From: BJ22 sp021298375
Lineage (GTDB): Bacteria; Planctomycetota; Planctomycetia; Pirellulales; Pirellulaceae
Length of the DNA stretch: 64,000 nucleotides
Assembly (NCBI GenBank): GCA_046343015.1
Contig: JBKDOL010000040.1
Location: 1-64,000 of the forward strand
Direction of reading: 5' to 3'
Below are positions 55,136 through 64,000 of this stretch, piece after piece (within the stretch, counting starts at the first letter, position 1; every line of letters starts with the position of its first letter). The notes beneath the pieces were generated by a model. The model worked only from the letters and a program-made list of their open reading frames with translations, was not told where the DNA came from and ran no database searches. Position numbers and translations under genes: made by a program.

Positions 55136-58100
55136 ATGAACACGGGCATCGATAAACAACTCGACTCCATTCTGGGCTACCGACTCGTTCGGAAGATCGG
55201 CTCGGGAGGATTTGGCGAAGTCTGGCAGGTCGAAGCTCCGGGAGGGCTGTCGAAAGCCGTCAAGATTATCAACGGCTGCAACACTGACCGGCGGGCGAGC
55301 CTGGAGATGCGCTCGCTGGAACGGGTCAAGTTGTTGCGGCACCCCTTTCTGCTCTCGCTCGAGCGGATTGAGGATGTCGACAGCCGTCTGGTGATTGTCA
55401 CCGAATTGGCCGACCGTTCTTTGGCCGACGTTTTTGAAAGCTACACCAAGGACGAGGCGATTGGCATTCCAAGGCAGGAGTTGCTCGAATATCTCCTGCA
55501 GATCGCCGAGGCACTCGACTTTCTTGCATTTGAGCATGGCCTTCAGCACCTCGACGTGAAGCCGGAAAATGTCCTGTTGGTTGGTCAGCACGCCAAGCTC
55601 GCTGACTTCGGCTTGGTCAAGGAAATTCAGGGATCAGGCCAGTCGTTGCTCGGGGGCATGACTCCCACGTATGCGGCCCCGGAATTGTTTGACGGAAGGC
55701 CCAGTCGCTTCAGCGATCAATACAGTCTGGCCATCGTCTATCAGGAAATGCTGACGGGCGAGCGACCATTCAATGGAGGATCGACCGCGCAGCTCGCCGC
55801 CCAGCACATGCACGGAAAACCCAATCTCGGGCGATTGCCGGCCAACGATCAGAAAGTGATCGCCCGGGCCCTCAACAAGAACCCGGAGAAACGATTCAAG
55901 TCCTCCCGGGACCTGATTAGCGAACTGAAGCAAAAGAAGACCCTGGTTTTGCCGGGTCGGAAGCAGGTCGGCGGCCGCCGACCAATGGCAGCAGACCAGA
56001 CGGCGAAAGGCGATCGCTCATTTAATCCCGCGGTCACCCAACCACTTTCGCAACCGGTCCGCAAGCAGTCCTGCCCCCTGAAGATCGTGGACGTCCCTCC
56101 ACAGACCAATTCCCAAGCCCGCTTCGCGCCCCTGCTGTTGATCGGTGTCGGCCAGCTCGGAGCCCAAGTGCTGAGCAGTTTCAAGATTCGGGTTACTCAG
56201 CAGTTTGGCGACTGCAACGAGTTGCCGGCAGTTGATGTTCTCGCCCTCGACTCAGACCGACCCGCATTGGTTGACATCAGTCAGCCGGGGCAAGCTGGCA
56301 GTCTGGAAAATAGCCAGACCATTCATCTGCCACTGCGGCGGCCGGAAGCCTATCGCGACAGCAATCAGGAATTCAGCAAGTGGCTGAACCGCCGCTGGAT
56401 TTACAATGTACCCAAGTCGCTCCAAACCGAAGGCTTGCGGCCTCTCGGGCGATTGGCCTTGATCGATAACTTCGACAGCCTCTGGGAAGAGCTGAAACAT
56501 CGGCTCGAACAGATCACCCGACCCGACGCGATTGCCCAGACAGCATCCCGCCTGGACCTGATGCCCAATGCCGAAGCACCGCGGATCGTTCTAACTGGCG
56601 CAATCAGCGGTGGGATTGGCAGTGGCACCATTCTGGACCTCGCCTATCTCGCCAAGCTGCTTCTGCTCGAGCAAGGCTACTCCGGAGATAACGTCCATGG
56701 AATGCTTTTGCACTCCAACGAGAGTGCGGGCCGAGATGCGGGGCTCAATACGGCGAACACCTTTGCCTTTTTGACGGAACTCCGGCAGTACATGCGCGAC
56801 GGCTATCCCGGCGAGGCGACCTGCGGCATTCCTCAACTGCCGGCTGAATCTCCATTCGGGCACATTTATCTGCAGCCCCTCGAATCATTTGAATCATCTG
56901 ACCAACTCGCTGCCAAGCTCAATACGCTGGCCAACTATCTGGTGCTCTCGAATCTGACACCCGGACAGCCTTTCTTTGAAAGCTGTCGGGAGCTGGACAA
57001 GGACCGCAACTCATTCAGCTTCCGAACCTTCGGAATGAGCATGTTGGGGCTCGGCTACTCGGCTGATACTCAAAGAATTACGGCCAGATTGGTCCAGCCA
57101 ATTCTTGATCGCTGGTGTGGTCAAGACCCGCAACCGCCAAAGCAGAAACCGGACCTTGAGCAACTCCTCCCCACTCGCGAAAACGCCGAGCGGAGTCTGG
57201 ACGTGGTCAATCGTCGCATCCTGCCGCGACACCTCGTCAACAAGGCACTGGCCGAGACGATGCAGAACTCGACTAGTGGTGGCTCGGCCTGGAGAAAGTC
57301 GATCGACCAGTTGTTCGGCTTTCAGGATGATGAACATCCGGAAGTCTACTTGGGCAACGGACAAGTCAATACCCAACAGGTCGTCGAGGAGGTGTTTCGC
57401 GACCTCTATCTGCGGCTCCGCCAAAGCACTCAGCAGGATTTCAATGATTGCCGGCTCAACCTCGAGTCGGTCTCCTGGAAGTGGTCCGAACTCCTGCGAC
57501 GGGCTCAGCGGCAATTCAACGATGCCCCGGTCCAAATCGAAAGAGCCACCCGGCAAATGCTGGAGCAAGAGGAAATTGTTGCTCGCCAACTCGCCGCGCG
57601 AGGCAATGACAGAATGGTTCTGATGAGCGCGCTGGAGAGCTACATTCAGGCCCGATATCGCCACTTGGCAGCGGTCTGCAACAAGGACTTACAGCGCCGA
57701 CTCTGCCGGGCAATGGAGGAATGCCGCGCTGACATCGAGAGAATCCGCCTTCGGATCTCGGCCGGCGTGAAGTCGTTTCAGAAGGCTTTCGGCGTTTCGA
57801 CGGAACTCGATGCAGACGCCGAATTGCAGCTGAAAATCCTGCAGACTTATGAGAGCGAACTACTCTCGAGAATCGAGTTGCGTTTTTACCATGAAGCAGT
57901 CGTTCCCCGCGGCAACTTCTGGGAAATCGCCCGCGACCCGGCGATCTTCCAGGCTCAACTGCTGCCCGCACTTTTCAATGCTGCCGCGCAGGAAATCGCC
58001 GAGGCCGGTCGCACAATCCGCCCCGAGCACCTGAACCAGGTCACCGATACCGAAGAGTCTCTCTGGACCGCGCCGGTTCGTCAACTTCTCGCCAAGTGCC

Positions 58101-58387
58101 AGCCGTTCAGCGACCAACTCGGGGGAGATGCCCGGTTGCTCCTCGGGGTCCCCAAAGGCAACGATCCCCAGCCAGCCCGCCAAGTGCTGGAACAAGAGGC
58201 TAACGCCAAAGTTACCGCAGTCAATCTGAACTCCAGTGACCTGGTTCTCATCTCGGAAATCGACCAGGTCTCGTTTGCCGACTTTGCACTGAATCTGCTT
58301 TGCGAGCGCAGCGACTGCGCCGAGTTGGCCAGTCGATTGCATGTGCGGGCCGATGTTCGTTGGTCTTCCTTGAAAGACCTGTTCTAA
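55136..58387 (+). CDS. Ser/Thr kinase fused to tubulin/FtsZ-like domain
   Basis: 1083 residues from the ATG at 55136 (a TTG at 55121 is possible). The kinase (about 14-270) has loop GSGGFGEVW, Lys43 in KAVKII, HLDVKPEN (138-145, Asp140, Asn145), DFG (157-159) and YAAPE near 179-183. After a linker, residues about 330-1083 look tubulin-like: strand 1 with LLLIGVGQLG (Gly337, Gly339, Gly342), then the nucleotide-loop signature SGGIGSGT (491-498) corresponding to tubulin's GGGTGSG. The long C-terminal part is helical. This matches large bacterial tubulin-like proteins (Tubulin_2-type) but with a kinase in the same chain. Co-transcribed with the ATPase upstream. Assembly into filaments is inferred from the fold, not seen. 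Confidence 0.9.
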   Translation: MNTGIDKQLDSILGYRLVRKIGSGGFGEVWQVEAPGGLSKAVKIINGCNTDRRASLEMRSLERVKLLRHPFLLSLERIEDVDSRLVIVTELADRSLADVFESYTKDEAIGIPRQELLEYLLQIAEALDFLAFEHGLQHLDVKPENVLLVGQHAKLADFGLVKEIQGSGQSLLGGMTPTYAAPELFDGRPSRFSDQYSLAIVYQEMLTGERPFNGGSTAQLAAQHMHGKPNLGRLPANDQKVIARALNKNPEKRFKSSRDLISELKQKKTLVLPGRKQVGGRRPMAADQTAKGDRSFNPAVTQPLSQPVRKQSCPLKIVDVPPQTNSQARFAPLLLIGVGQLGAQVLSSFKIRVTQQFGDCNELPAVDVLALDSDRPALVDISQPGQAGSLENSQTIHLPLRRPEAYRDSNQEFSKWLNRRWIYNVPKSLQTEGLRPLGRLALIDNFDSLWEELKHRLEQITRPDAIAQTASRLDLMPNAEAPRIVLTGAISGGIGSGTILDLAYLAKLLLLEQGYSGDNVHGMLLHSNESAGRDAGLNTANTFAFLTELRQYMRDGYPGEATCGIPQLPAESPFGHIYLQPLESFESSDQLAAKLNTLANYLVLSNLTPGQPFFESCRELDKDRNSFSFRTFGMSMLGLGYSADTQRITARLVQPILDRWCGQDPQPPKQKPDLEQLLPTRENAERSLDVVNRRILPRHLVNKALAETMQNSTSGGSAWRKSIDQLFGFQDDEHPEVYLGNGQVNTQQVVEEVFRDLYLRLRQSTQQDFNDCRLNLESVSWKWSELLRRAQRQFNDAPVQIERATRQMLEQEEIVARQLAARGNDRMVLMSALESYIQARYRHLAAVCNKDLQRRLCRAMEECRADIERIRLRISAGVKSFQKAFGVSTELDADAELQLKILQTYESELLSRIELRFYHEAVVPRGNFWEIARDPAIFQAQLLPALFNAAAQEIAEAGRTIRPEHLNQVTDTEESLWTAPVRQLLAKCQPFSDQLGGDARLLLGVPKGNDPQPARQVLEQEANAKVTAVNLNSSDLVLISEIDQVSFADFALNLLCERSDCAELASRLHVRADVRWSSLKDLF

Positions 58388-59219
58388 TCGGGCACTGTCC
58401 GGCTACGGCCGTTGCGATTGCGATCGGATTCCGCGGCGCAGCCCCGCTGACCGCGTTTGGCCGTTCCGCCGAGAGCTTGTACCGCAGCTGATGCTGCCCG
58501 GCGAAGGCTCGATTCTCTTTTGCTCCCCCACGCTCGGCCCCACGGTGCCCCGAGGGGGCCTGAGCCTTTTGCCCCGCGGAGACACGGCTGCCGCTACTGC
58601 TCGCTGCTGTCGCCTGCGGCTGGCAACCGGTCGCGTCTCTCCCACTGGGGCACAGTGGCGAGACGAATCTGCAGGTTCAGACCGCACCCGGGCCGCGGCC
58701 AACGTCTGTTGAATCGACTCAACAGGACTCAGCTGGACTCAACATCGCAGGCAGCGAGATTCCGCTTCCTTGGGGCTCTGGCCGGCAGTGAATTGACACC
58801 GCTTGATCCGCCCGCCGGGCAGACCAAGGTCGCCCCCAGCGTCTCTCCATCCCGCTCGAGGATTCCGCCGCCCCGGCGTTTTTTTGCTGATTGGGCCCAA
58901 AAGGAGTGGTCGTTGACTCGACGCCTCAATGCAGACTTTTGGCTGCATCACGTTGCATTTCGGCAACGCCAGAGGATTTCCCTGAGCGTTACACGGAGGC
59001 CGCTCAATTAGGCGCAAGTTCCCATCAGACAGGCATTTGCAGCAATCTTGCCATCGGTTTTCGCGGGCCGAGTTTTTCTTCTCGCCGAATTTGGCTTGGC
59101 ATCTGCTTCTCAGTCTTCTCACCAAAACGGCGGCCGGCTTGTTCACCTCCGACGAACAAGCCGGCCCGGGGCCTGAAGCCCTTTGAAGACAAATCACTCC
59201 TCCAACGACATTGCTTACC
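58388..59219. other. 832-base non-coding region with strong hairpin
   Basis: No reading frame is convincing. It contains a three-fold 10 bp repeat (58715-58744, cgactcaaca type) and a perfect 13 bp inverted repeat close to the start of the next gene (listed separately). Confidence 0.5.
59132..59166. other. Perfect 13 bp inverted repeat before a gene
   Basis: Arms GGCCGGCTTGTTC (59132-59144) and GAACAAGCCGGCC (59154-59166) enclose a 9-base loop, 53 bases before the next start codon. On the plus strand no T run follows; on the minus strand GCCGCCGTTTTGG follows, so a weak minus-strand terminator is possible. A leader attenuator or regulator site is an alternative. Confidence 0.7.
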
Positions 59220-60065
59220 ATGCACGCCCGACAACAAGCTGAAATCGCCGCCTGGCTCGCCGTTCATTCGCACGCTCTGCTTCAGGCAAACCGCAATCAA
59301 GACGCGCTCCTCGCCCAGCACTACTGGACGAATTCCAAAGTCCGCTCCAATCGCTGGAATGCGGCACTGAAAGTCTTTGCCGAGGACTTTGCCGACCCCA
59401 ATCCTGAACACAATCCCTGGCCCGCCTTCGAAATCATTGCCGAGGAGATCTTCCTCAGCGAAATGCTGACCCGGATCTGGGCTGCGTACCTCGTGAGCAT
59501 CGATGTGGAGCAGCAGCGCGAGGAGTATACCGGCCTCGCTTCCAGCACCTTTATTGCCCACGTCGAGACCAAGAACCGGGTCTTTCGGCTGCTCCTCTCA
59601 GCCCAAGGCAAAAATGAGTTGGCCTTCGAACGGCTCAACCAACTGCGACGTCTGGTGGAAAAATGGACAGACCTGTTCCTCGCCTGGTTTCCCAACCAGG
59701 AAGTTGCCCAGCGGTTTGTCTACGATCGCAAGCGGCTGGCGGATTTTGCCCAGGAACGCGGATTCTACGATGACGCGCAATCAGCCCAACAGCAGAGGGT
59801 CCTGATCAGCTCCATGCTCAGGGGTTTTCAGCAGTCGCCCAACAAGTGGTCGGCAAACCCGGAACTCAATCGGAGAATTGTCGACGGGGTCCTGGCCTGC
59901 CTGGAAAACGAGGCTTTCGACCGGGTTGGCGTTCCCGGATCGCTCAGCCAAGTCTGGGTGGAGAAGGCCCACACCGACACCCAACTGCTGGTCGAGCAGC
60001 TCAATCAGCTCGACGGCCGGCCCGTCAATCTGCCGGCTCCCCACTTCATGAAAATTGCCTATTGA
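59220..60065 (+). CDS. All-helical protein of unknown function
   Basis: 281 residues from the ATG at 59220. Mostly amphipathic helices, with no signal peptide, no cysteine pattern and no recognised motif (AWLAVHSHALLQANRNQDAL, FEIIAEEIFLSEMLTRIWAA, ERLNQLRRLVEKWTDLFLAW). It follows the kinase-tubulin gene on the same strand after an 830-base gap, so a functional link is possible but weak. No named family. Confidence 0.75.
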   Translation: MHARQQAEIAAWLAVHSHALLQANRNQDALLAQHYWTNSKVRSNRWNAALKVFAEDFADPNPEHNPWPAFEIIAEEIFLSEMLTRIWAAYLVSIDVEQQREEYTGLASSTFIAHVETKNRVFRLLLSAQGKNELAFERLNQLRRLVEKWTDLFLAWFPNQEVAQRFVYDRKRLADFAQERGFYDDAQSAQQQRVLISSMLRGFQQSPNKWSANPELNRRIVDGVLACLENEAFDRVGVPGSLSQVWVEKAHTDTQLLVEQLNQLDGRPVNLPAPHFMKIAY

Positions 60066-60090
60066 GCAAGCTGGGCTCCGGCCAAACCGG

Positions 60091-61926
60091 TTAGAGCAAG
60101 GCGTCGAGTTGGTCCACCAGCTCGCCGAAGTAGCGGAGTGCCGTATCCACGGGCTCCGGCTGCTCCAGATCAACCCCGGCACCCCGCAATAAATCGAGCG
60201 GATACTTGCTGCAACCTCCGGAAAGGAAGCCGAGATAGTCGGCCAATTCCTGCTGACCGCCCTTGAGCACACGCTGGCTCAGGGCGATCGCAGCCGATAA
60301 GCCCGTGGCGTACTTGTAGACGTAGAAAGCCCGGTAGAAGTGGGGAATTCGCAGGCACTCCAGCGAGAGTTCCGGATCGATCTGAAAGTCGGGGCCAAAG
60401 TAATCGGCCAGCAACTTGCCATAGACGCTGCGGAAAGCCTCGATCGTTAACGGTTCTCCCGCCTCGACCATGCCGTGAGTGATCTTTTCAAATTCGGCAA
60501 ACATCGTCTGTCGAATGATCGTTGCCCGGATGTCATCGATCAGATTGTTGATGATGTAGGCCCGCTGCCGATCATCCGCGGCCCGCTCCAGCAGATGTCG
60601 AGTCAGCAATTGCTCATTAAAGGTGCTCGCTACTTCCGCCACGAAGATAGTGTAGTTGTAGTATTCAAACGGCTGCTTGTTTTTCGACAGCCAGGTATGC
60701 ATTGAATGGCCAGCCTCATGGGCCAGCGTGAAGACATCATCCAGCACTTGAGGCTTGTAGTTCATCATGATGTAAGGCTGACCGTCGTAGGTGCCAGAGC
60801 TGAATGCTCCGCTTTGCTTGCCTTGATTCGGGTAGCGGTCACACCAGCGGCCGCCCAGTCCGGCCCGCAAGGTCGAGCAATAAGCGGGGCCGAGCGGGGC
60901 GAGCGAGTCGACGACCAGTTCAACCGCCTGATCCCAGCTGTTTTCAACCACGATGTCGCTGAGGATGGGCACGTAAGTATCGTAGTGATGGATGTCCGGC
61001 AGCTTCATTTTCCGCCGCCGCAGATCATAGTACCGGTACAAGGCGGGCAGATTCTTGCGAACCGCGGCAATCAGATTGTCATACACGGTCTGAGGTACAT
61101 TGTCCGCGAACAGGGCTTGCTGAAGCACGCTGTCGTAACCGCGGGCTCGGGCATAATAAACGTCTTTTTGAATCGAACCATTGAGTGTCGCCGCGAGCGT
61201 GTACTGGTGCGATTCGAACTGGGAATAAAATTGATGAAAGGCGGTCCGGCGAACATCGCGGCTGGGGGACTGCAGCAATTGGCTGAAGGTCGCCGGCGAG
61301 AGCTCGACGGAATTGCCATGCTCGTCGGTCACCTGCCCGAACTTCAGGTCGGCATCATGCAGCTGATGGAAGATGTGGTTCGTCGCCTCGGCCATCTCGC
61401 CCTGCATCGCCAGCAGTTTCTCTTCCCGGGCCGAGAGCGTGTAGGGCTTGTAGCGAAGCAGGCGATCCAGCAGCAACTGGTAGTGAGCCAGAACCGGCTC
61501 TTTCAAAAAACTGCTCATCACGTCATCGGGAATGGCGAGAATCTCGGGCCGCAGGTAACTGGCAGCCTCACCGGCCCGCGTCGCCAGATTCTGGAATCGC
61601 CCGACCATCCGCTGATATTCTGAATTGGTCTGATCTTCTGTCGACCGCAGAAAGGCATAATTCCCCAGTTTCTCTGCCAGCCGTTCGACGCCCGTGTCAA
61701 ACTTCAGGCATTCCGCCAAGGTCGCTGCCGAACTGGCCAGTTCTCCGCGATACTTCGCATAACCCGGGATCAGGGATTCGAGTTCCTTGAATGCCGTTTC
61801 CCAGCCAGCATCGTCCGCAAACAGGTCACTCAAATCCCAAGTGTCGCCGACCGCCACTTCGCTCCGCTTGGGAAGACGGATCACTTTATTCACTGCCGCT
61901 TGATTGACTGCCGCTGCCGTGCTCAT
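60091..61926 (-). CDS. pepF: Oligoendopeptidase F (M3 metallopeptidase)
   Basis: 611 residues from an ATG at 61926 (an ATG at 61986 would add 20 residues). The zinc site is HEAGH (403-407), with the third ligand Glu in FVAEVASTFNEQLL. The N-terminal DTWDLSDLF and the block GTYDGQPYIMMNYKP are typical of PepF. It cleaves peptides in the cytoplasm. It ends 25 bases from the end of the preceding convergent gene. Confidence 0.95.
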   Translation of the reverse strand: MSTAAAVNQAAVNKVIRLPKRSEVAVGDTWDLSDLFADDAGWETAFKELESLIPGYAKYRGELASSAATLAECLKFDTGVERLAEKLGNYAFLRSTEDQTNSEYQRMVGRFQNLATRAGEAASYLRPEILAIPDDVMSSFLKEPVLAHYQLLLDRLLRYKPYTLSAREEKLLAMQGEMAEATNHIFHQLHDADLKFGQVTDEHGNSVELSPATFSQLLQSPSRDVRRTAFHQFYSQFESHQYTLAATLNGSIQKDVYYARARGYDSVLQQALFADNVPQTVYDNLIAAVRKNLPALYRYYDLRRRKMKLPDIHHYDTYVPILSDIVVENSWDQAVELVVDSLAPLGPAYCSTLRAGLGGRWCDRYPNQGKQSGAFSSGTYDGQPYIMMNYKPQVLDDVFTLAHEAGHSMHTWLSKNKQPFEYYNYTIFVAEVASTFNEQLLTRHLLERAADDRQRAYIINNLIDDIRATIIRQTMFAEFEKITHGMVEAGEPLTIEAFRSVYGKLLADYFGPDFQIDPELSLECLRIPHFYRAFYVYKYATGLSAAIALSQRVLKGGQQELADYLGFLSGGCSKYPLDLLRGAGVDLEQPEPVDTALRYFGELVDQLDALL

Positions 61927-62090
61927 CGCCGCGTGCTTTCTCGGATTGAAGGCTGAAACGGAAAAAGGGATGCCGGGGATGGCCATTTCGCACGATTCGC
62001 ATCGAATCCCGAATCAGCCCAGGCCAACTGCCACTGAAGGCGGGAATCAACCTACAATAGAGAGGCTTTCTTTATCAACAGGAGTCCGGG

Positions 62091-63266
62091 ATGTCGCAGC
62101 CGTTTCCTTTTGCCCTCGGCGGCTTTGGCCAGTTCGTTTTCGGTTTGCTTCTCTTGGTTGCCGCAGAGGCCTCTCTCGCCCAGGAACCTGCGGCCCCGCC
62201 GCCAGAGCCACCCCGGTTGATCGACCTGAATGAAGAGACCGCCCGCCAAGTCTTGGTTGATCGTCAGCCGGGCCAATACCTTGGTCACCCCACCACCTTG
62301 CTGCTGGAAGACGGAACCACCATTCTTTGCGTTTATCCGCAAGGTCATGGCAAGGGCCCCGTGAATTACAAACGCAGCCACGACGGCGGGCTGACTTGGA
62401 GCGAGCGCCTGCCTACCCCGCAGTCTTGGGCGAGCTCCAAGGAAACCCCCACGCTGCATCGGGTGATCGCTCCCGATGGCCATCGCCGCGTGATCATGTT
62501 TTCCGGTCTCTACCCCGCCCGCATGGCAGTCAGCAGCGACGATGGTGAATCCTGGTCGGAACTCGAACCAGTCGGAGAGTGGGGCGGAATTGTGGTCATG
62601 GGCAGCGTCGAGCCGCTGCGCACGGGACCGGGACATTATCTCGCGATGTTTCACGACGATGGGCGCTTTCTATCCTCTCGCAACGAACAAACCAAACCAA
62701 TCGAATTCAAATTGCTCCGAGTAAATTCCACCGACGGCGGACTGACTTGGTCCACGCCAGTTACGGTGCTCAGTTCCACCAAGCTCCACCTTTGCGAGCC
62801 GGGAGTTGTCCGCAGTCCTGACGGAAAGGCGCTCGCCTGTCTGCTGCGCGAAAACACCCGCACCGCGCCCTCGCAGATTATCTTCTCCAGCGATGAAGGG
62901 AAAACCTGGACCGAACCCCGGGCTTTGCCCGCTTGCCTCAACGGAGATCGGCATACTGCCAAGTATGCTCCGGATGGTCGCCTGCTGATCTCGTTTCGCA
63001 AAGTTTCGCCCAAAGGGACGACTTCCGCCTACGAAGGTGACTGGGTCGCCTGGGTCGGGACCTGGGAAGACCTCGCCGCAGGCTCGCCGGGGCAGTTTCT
63101 GGTCCGACTGAAAGACAACACCAAAGGGAGCGATTGCGCCTATCCCGGAGTCGAGGTTCTCCCGGACGGCACCTTCGTGCTGACCACCTACGGGCATTGG
63201 ACCAAGGACGAGCAGCCTTACATTCTCTCGGTTCGGCTGAAATTGGAGGAGCTGGACGCGAGGTGA
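62091..63266 (+). CDS. Secreted sialidase-like (BNR repeat) protein
   Basis: 391 residues with GGAG six bases before the ATG. A signal peptide (GQFVFGLLLLVAAEASLAQ) is followed by an Ala/Pro-rich linker. Four Asp-box motifs mark the beta propeller: SHDGGLTW, SSDDGESW, STDGGLTW and SSDEGKTW. This fold occurs in exo-sialidases and related enzymes; planctomycetes have many such proteins for breaking down polysaccharides. No complete arginine triad is identified here, so sialidase activity is unproven. Confidence 0.88.
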   Translation: MSQPFPFALGGFGQFVFGLLLLVAAEASLAQEPAAPPPEPPRLIDLNEETARQVLVDRQPGQYLGHPTTLLLEDGTTILCVYPQGHGKGPVNYKRSHDGGLTWSERLPTPQSWASSKETPTLHRVIAPDGHRRVIMFSGLYPARMAVSSDDGESWSELEPVGEWGGIVVMGSVEPLRTGPGHYLAMFHDDGRFLSSRNEQTKPIEFKLLRVNSTDGGLTWSTPVTVLSSTKLHLCEPGVVRSPDGKALACLLRENTRTAPSQIIFSSDEGKTWTEPRALPACLNGDRHTAKYAPDGRLLISFRKVSPKGTTSAYEGDWVAWVGTWEDLAAGSPGQFLVRLKDNTKGSDCAYPGVEVLPDGTFVLTTYGHWTKDEQPYILSVRLKLEELDAR

Positions 63267-63397
63267 TCGAGCAAACGCGCGAGGGAACGGAATGGTTTTG
63301 CGCGCTGGCCCGGTGCAGCGGCCCCTGATGAGGAGCGGTCAATTTCATCGGCGACAGGATGAGTCAGGATTCGGTTTCGGTTGTCCATGAGTGGAAA

Positions 63398-64000
63398 GTG
63401 AATCACTTGAAACGGCTCCGTTTGTATCTGCTGTTCCTGCTCGTCGCATTTCCAGCCGGCCGCTTCACCGGCCTGCCTGCCCTCGCGCAGGATCAGCCAA
63501 ATGCGGCCAGCACGCGAGATTCTCTGGACGAGGAATTTCAGCTGCGACTCAAGGAGCTGTCGGACTGGTGCCGCGAACAGGGGCTGGACGAGGAGCGGAC
63601 CGCGACCGCGCAAACCTTGTTCCCCCGCGATCCCCAGCGGCAATACCTGTTTCTCCCCGAAGGACCGGCCCCGCAGCCTCACGCCGCCCTGGATGCCGCT
63701 TGGCGCGAGAAGCTCAGGACCATTCGATCCAACTATGCCGAGCAATTATTTCAGCTCGCGGGCCGCTTGGCCGAGGGCGAGCAGGGGGCTCCGGCCTATC
63801 AGTTGCTGCACGAAGTCTTGTACTGGGACCCGGAGCATGTCACCGCTCGCGAGGCGCTGGGGCATCGACGCGGCCCCGATGGCTGGCAAGCCTACAGCGA
63901 GCGTTTGACTGTCCGCGAGGCGCCCAAGGACCATCCCGATTTGAATTGGCCAGCCCGCAGCTATCAGCTGGTGACGACCGAGAACTTCGAAATCGCTTCC
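63398..64000 (+). CDS. Secreted helical-repeat protein (3' end outside window)
   Basis: 201 codons are visible from a GTG at 63398; the frame is open at the right edge. A signal peptide (LRLYLLFLLVAFPAGRFTGL) ends near PALAQ. The helical part with LRTIRSNYAEQLFQLAGRLA and YQLLHEVLYWDPEH resembles tetratricopeptide spacing, and the end visible here (SYQLVTTENFEIAS) resembles the start of a peptidase-MA-like (DUF1570) domain found in planctomycete secreted proteins. The call stays tentative because the C-terminus is missing. Confidence 0.65.
   Translation, partial: MNHLKRLRLYLLFLLVAFPAGRFTGLPALAQDQPNAASTRDSLDEEFQLRLKELSDWCREQGLDEERTATAQTLFPRDPQRQYLFLPEGPAPQPHAALDAAWREKLRTIRSNYAEQLFQLAGRLAEGEQGAPAYQLLHEVLYWDPEHVTAREALGHRRGPDGWQAYSERLTVREAPKDHPDLNWPARSYQLVTTENFEIAS

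Noticed and set aside
58457..59011. 184-residue open frame
   Set aside because: Arg/Pro/Ser-rich translation without a domain, no ribosome-binding site, in a gap with repeats.
60706..61623. 305-residue open frame on the plus strand
   Set aside because: Opposite oligoendopeptidase F.

Overview
The window looks like chromosomal DNA of a Planctomycetota bacterium, probably near the Pirellula/Rhodopirellula group. The evidence is gene content, since no rRNA or tRNA is present: G+C-rich DNA (about 60% by eye), eukaryote-type Ser/Thr kinases fused to other domains, a bacterial topoisomerase VI pair, an ExbB/ExbD operon with a von Willebrand A protein, many secreted Cys/Gly/Tyr-rich proteins, mostly monocistronic genes, and long gene-free stretches. 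No CRISPR array, insertion sequence, prophage or origin was recognised.

Layout. 1-1643: a large secreted protein on the minus strand, running off the left edge. 2058-4282: a small helical protein, then a Ser/Thr kinase with a degenerate receiver domain. 4481-6970: a Ski2-like helicase. 7267-8838: the primary sigma factor, started from TTG and backed by a 2.6 kb gene-free region rich in tandem repeats. 11447-15559: a zinc-ribbon membrane protein and the topoisomerase VI A and B subunits. 16073-17995: two secreted proteins, a strong terminator and a tiny membrane protein. 18100-20639: an ABC exporter. 20858-27158: a tightly overlapping six-gene operon (vWA protein, secreted repeat protein, ExbB, two ExbD, TPR-like protein). 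27574-35399: thioesterase, methyltransferase, a lipoprotein set including LpoB-like and COG3014-like proteins, gamma-glutamyltransferase. 35466-42815: agmatine-to-putrescine enzymes, BioD, Trm112-like, HIT, a PLP decarboxylase and a HAD phosphatase. 42988-47650: secreted proteins and lipoproteins (two with in-frame tandem repeats), 3-methyladenine DNA glycosylase, alpha/beta hydrolase. 47840-51875: a DUF2617-like protein, Ung, RecJ, ribosomal protein L33. 52220-60065: a signalling/cytoskeleton-like island. 60091-64000: oligoendopeptidase F, a sialidase-like protein and a partial secreted protein.

The most interesting locus is 52220-58387. A protein kinase fused in one chain to a large tubulin/FtsZ-like domain sits directly downstream of a winged-helix AAA ATPase and next to a divergent FHA-EAL protein. 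This suggests a phospho-controlled, nucleotide-dependent polymer system with an attached c-di-GMP branch. A second system worth attention is the operon at 20858-27158, where a membrane-anchored vWA protein takes the place TonB would normally have beside ExbB/ExbD.

A cross-cutting feature is the abundance of short, unrelated tandem duplications. The units seen inside genes are 15 or 18 bp long, while those outside genes have arbitrary lengths. One array enlarges a lipoprotein signal peptide and another starts at the stop codon of a gene.
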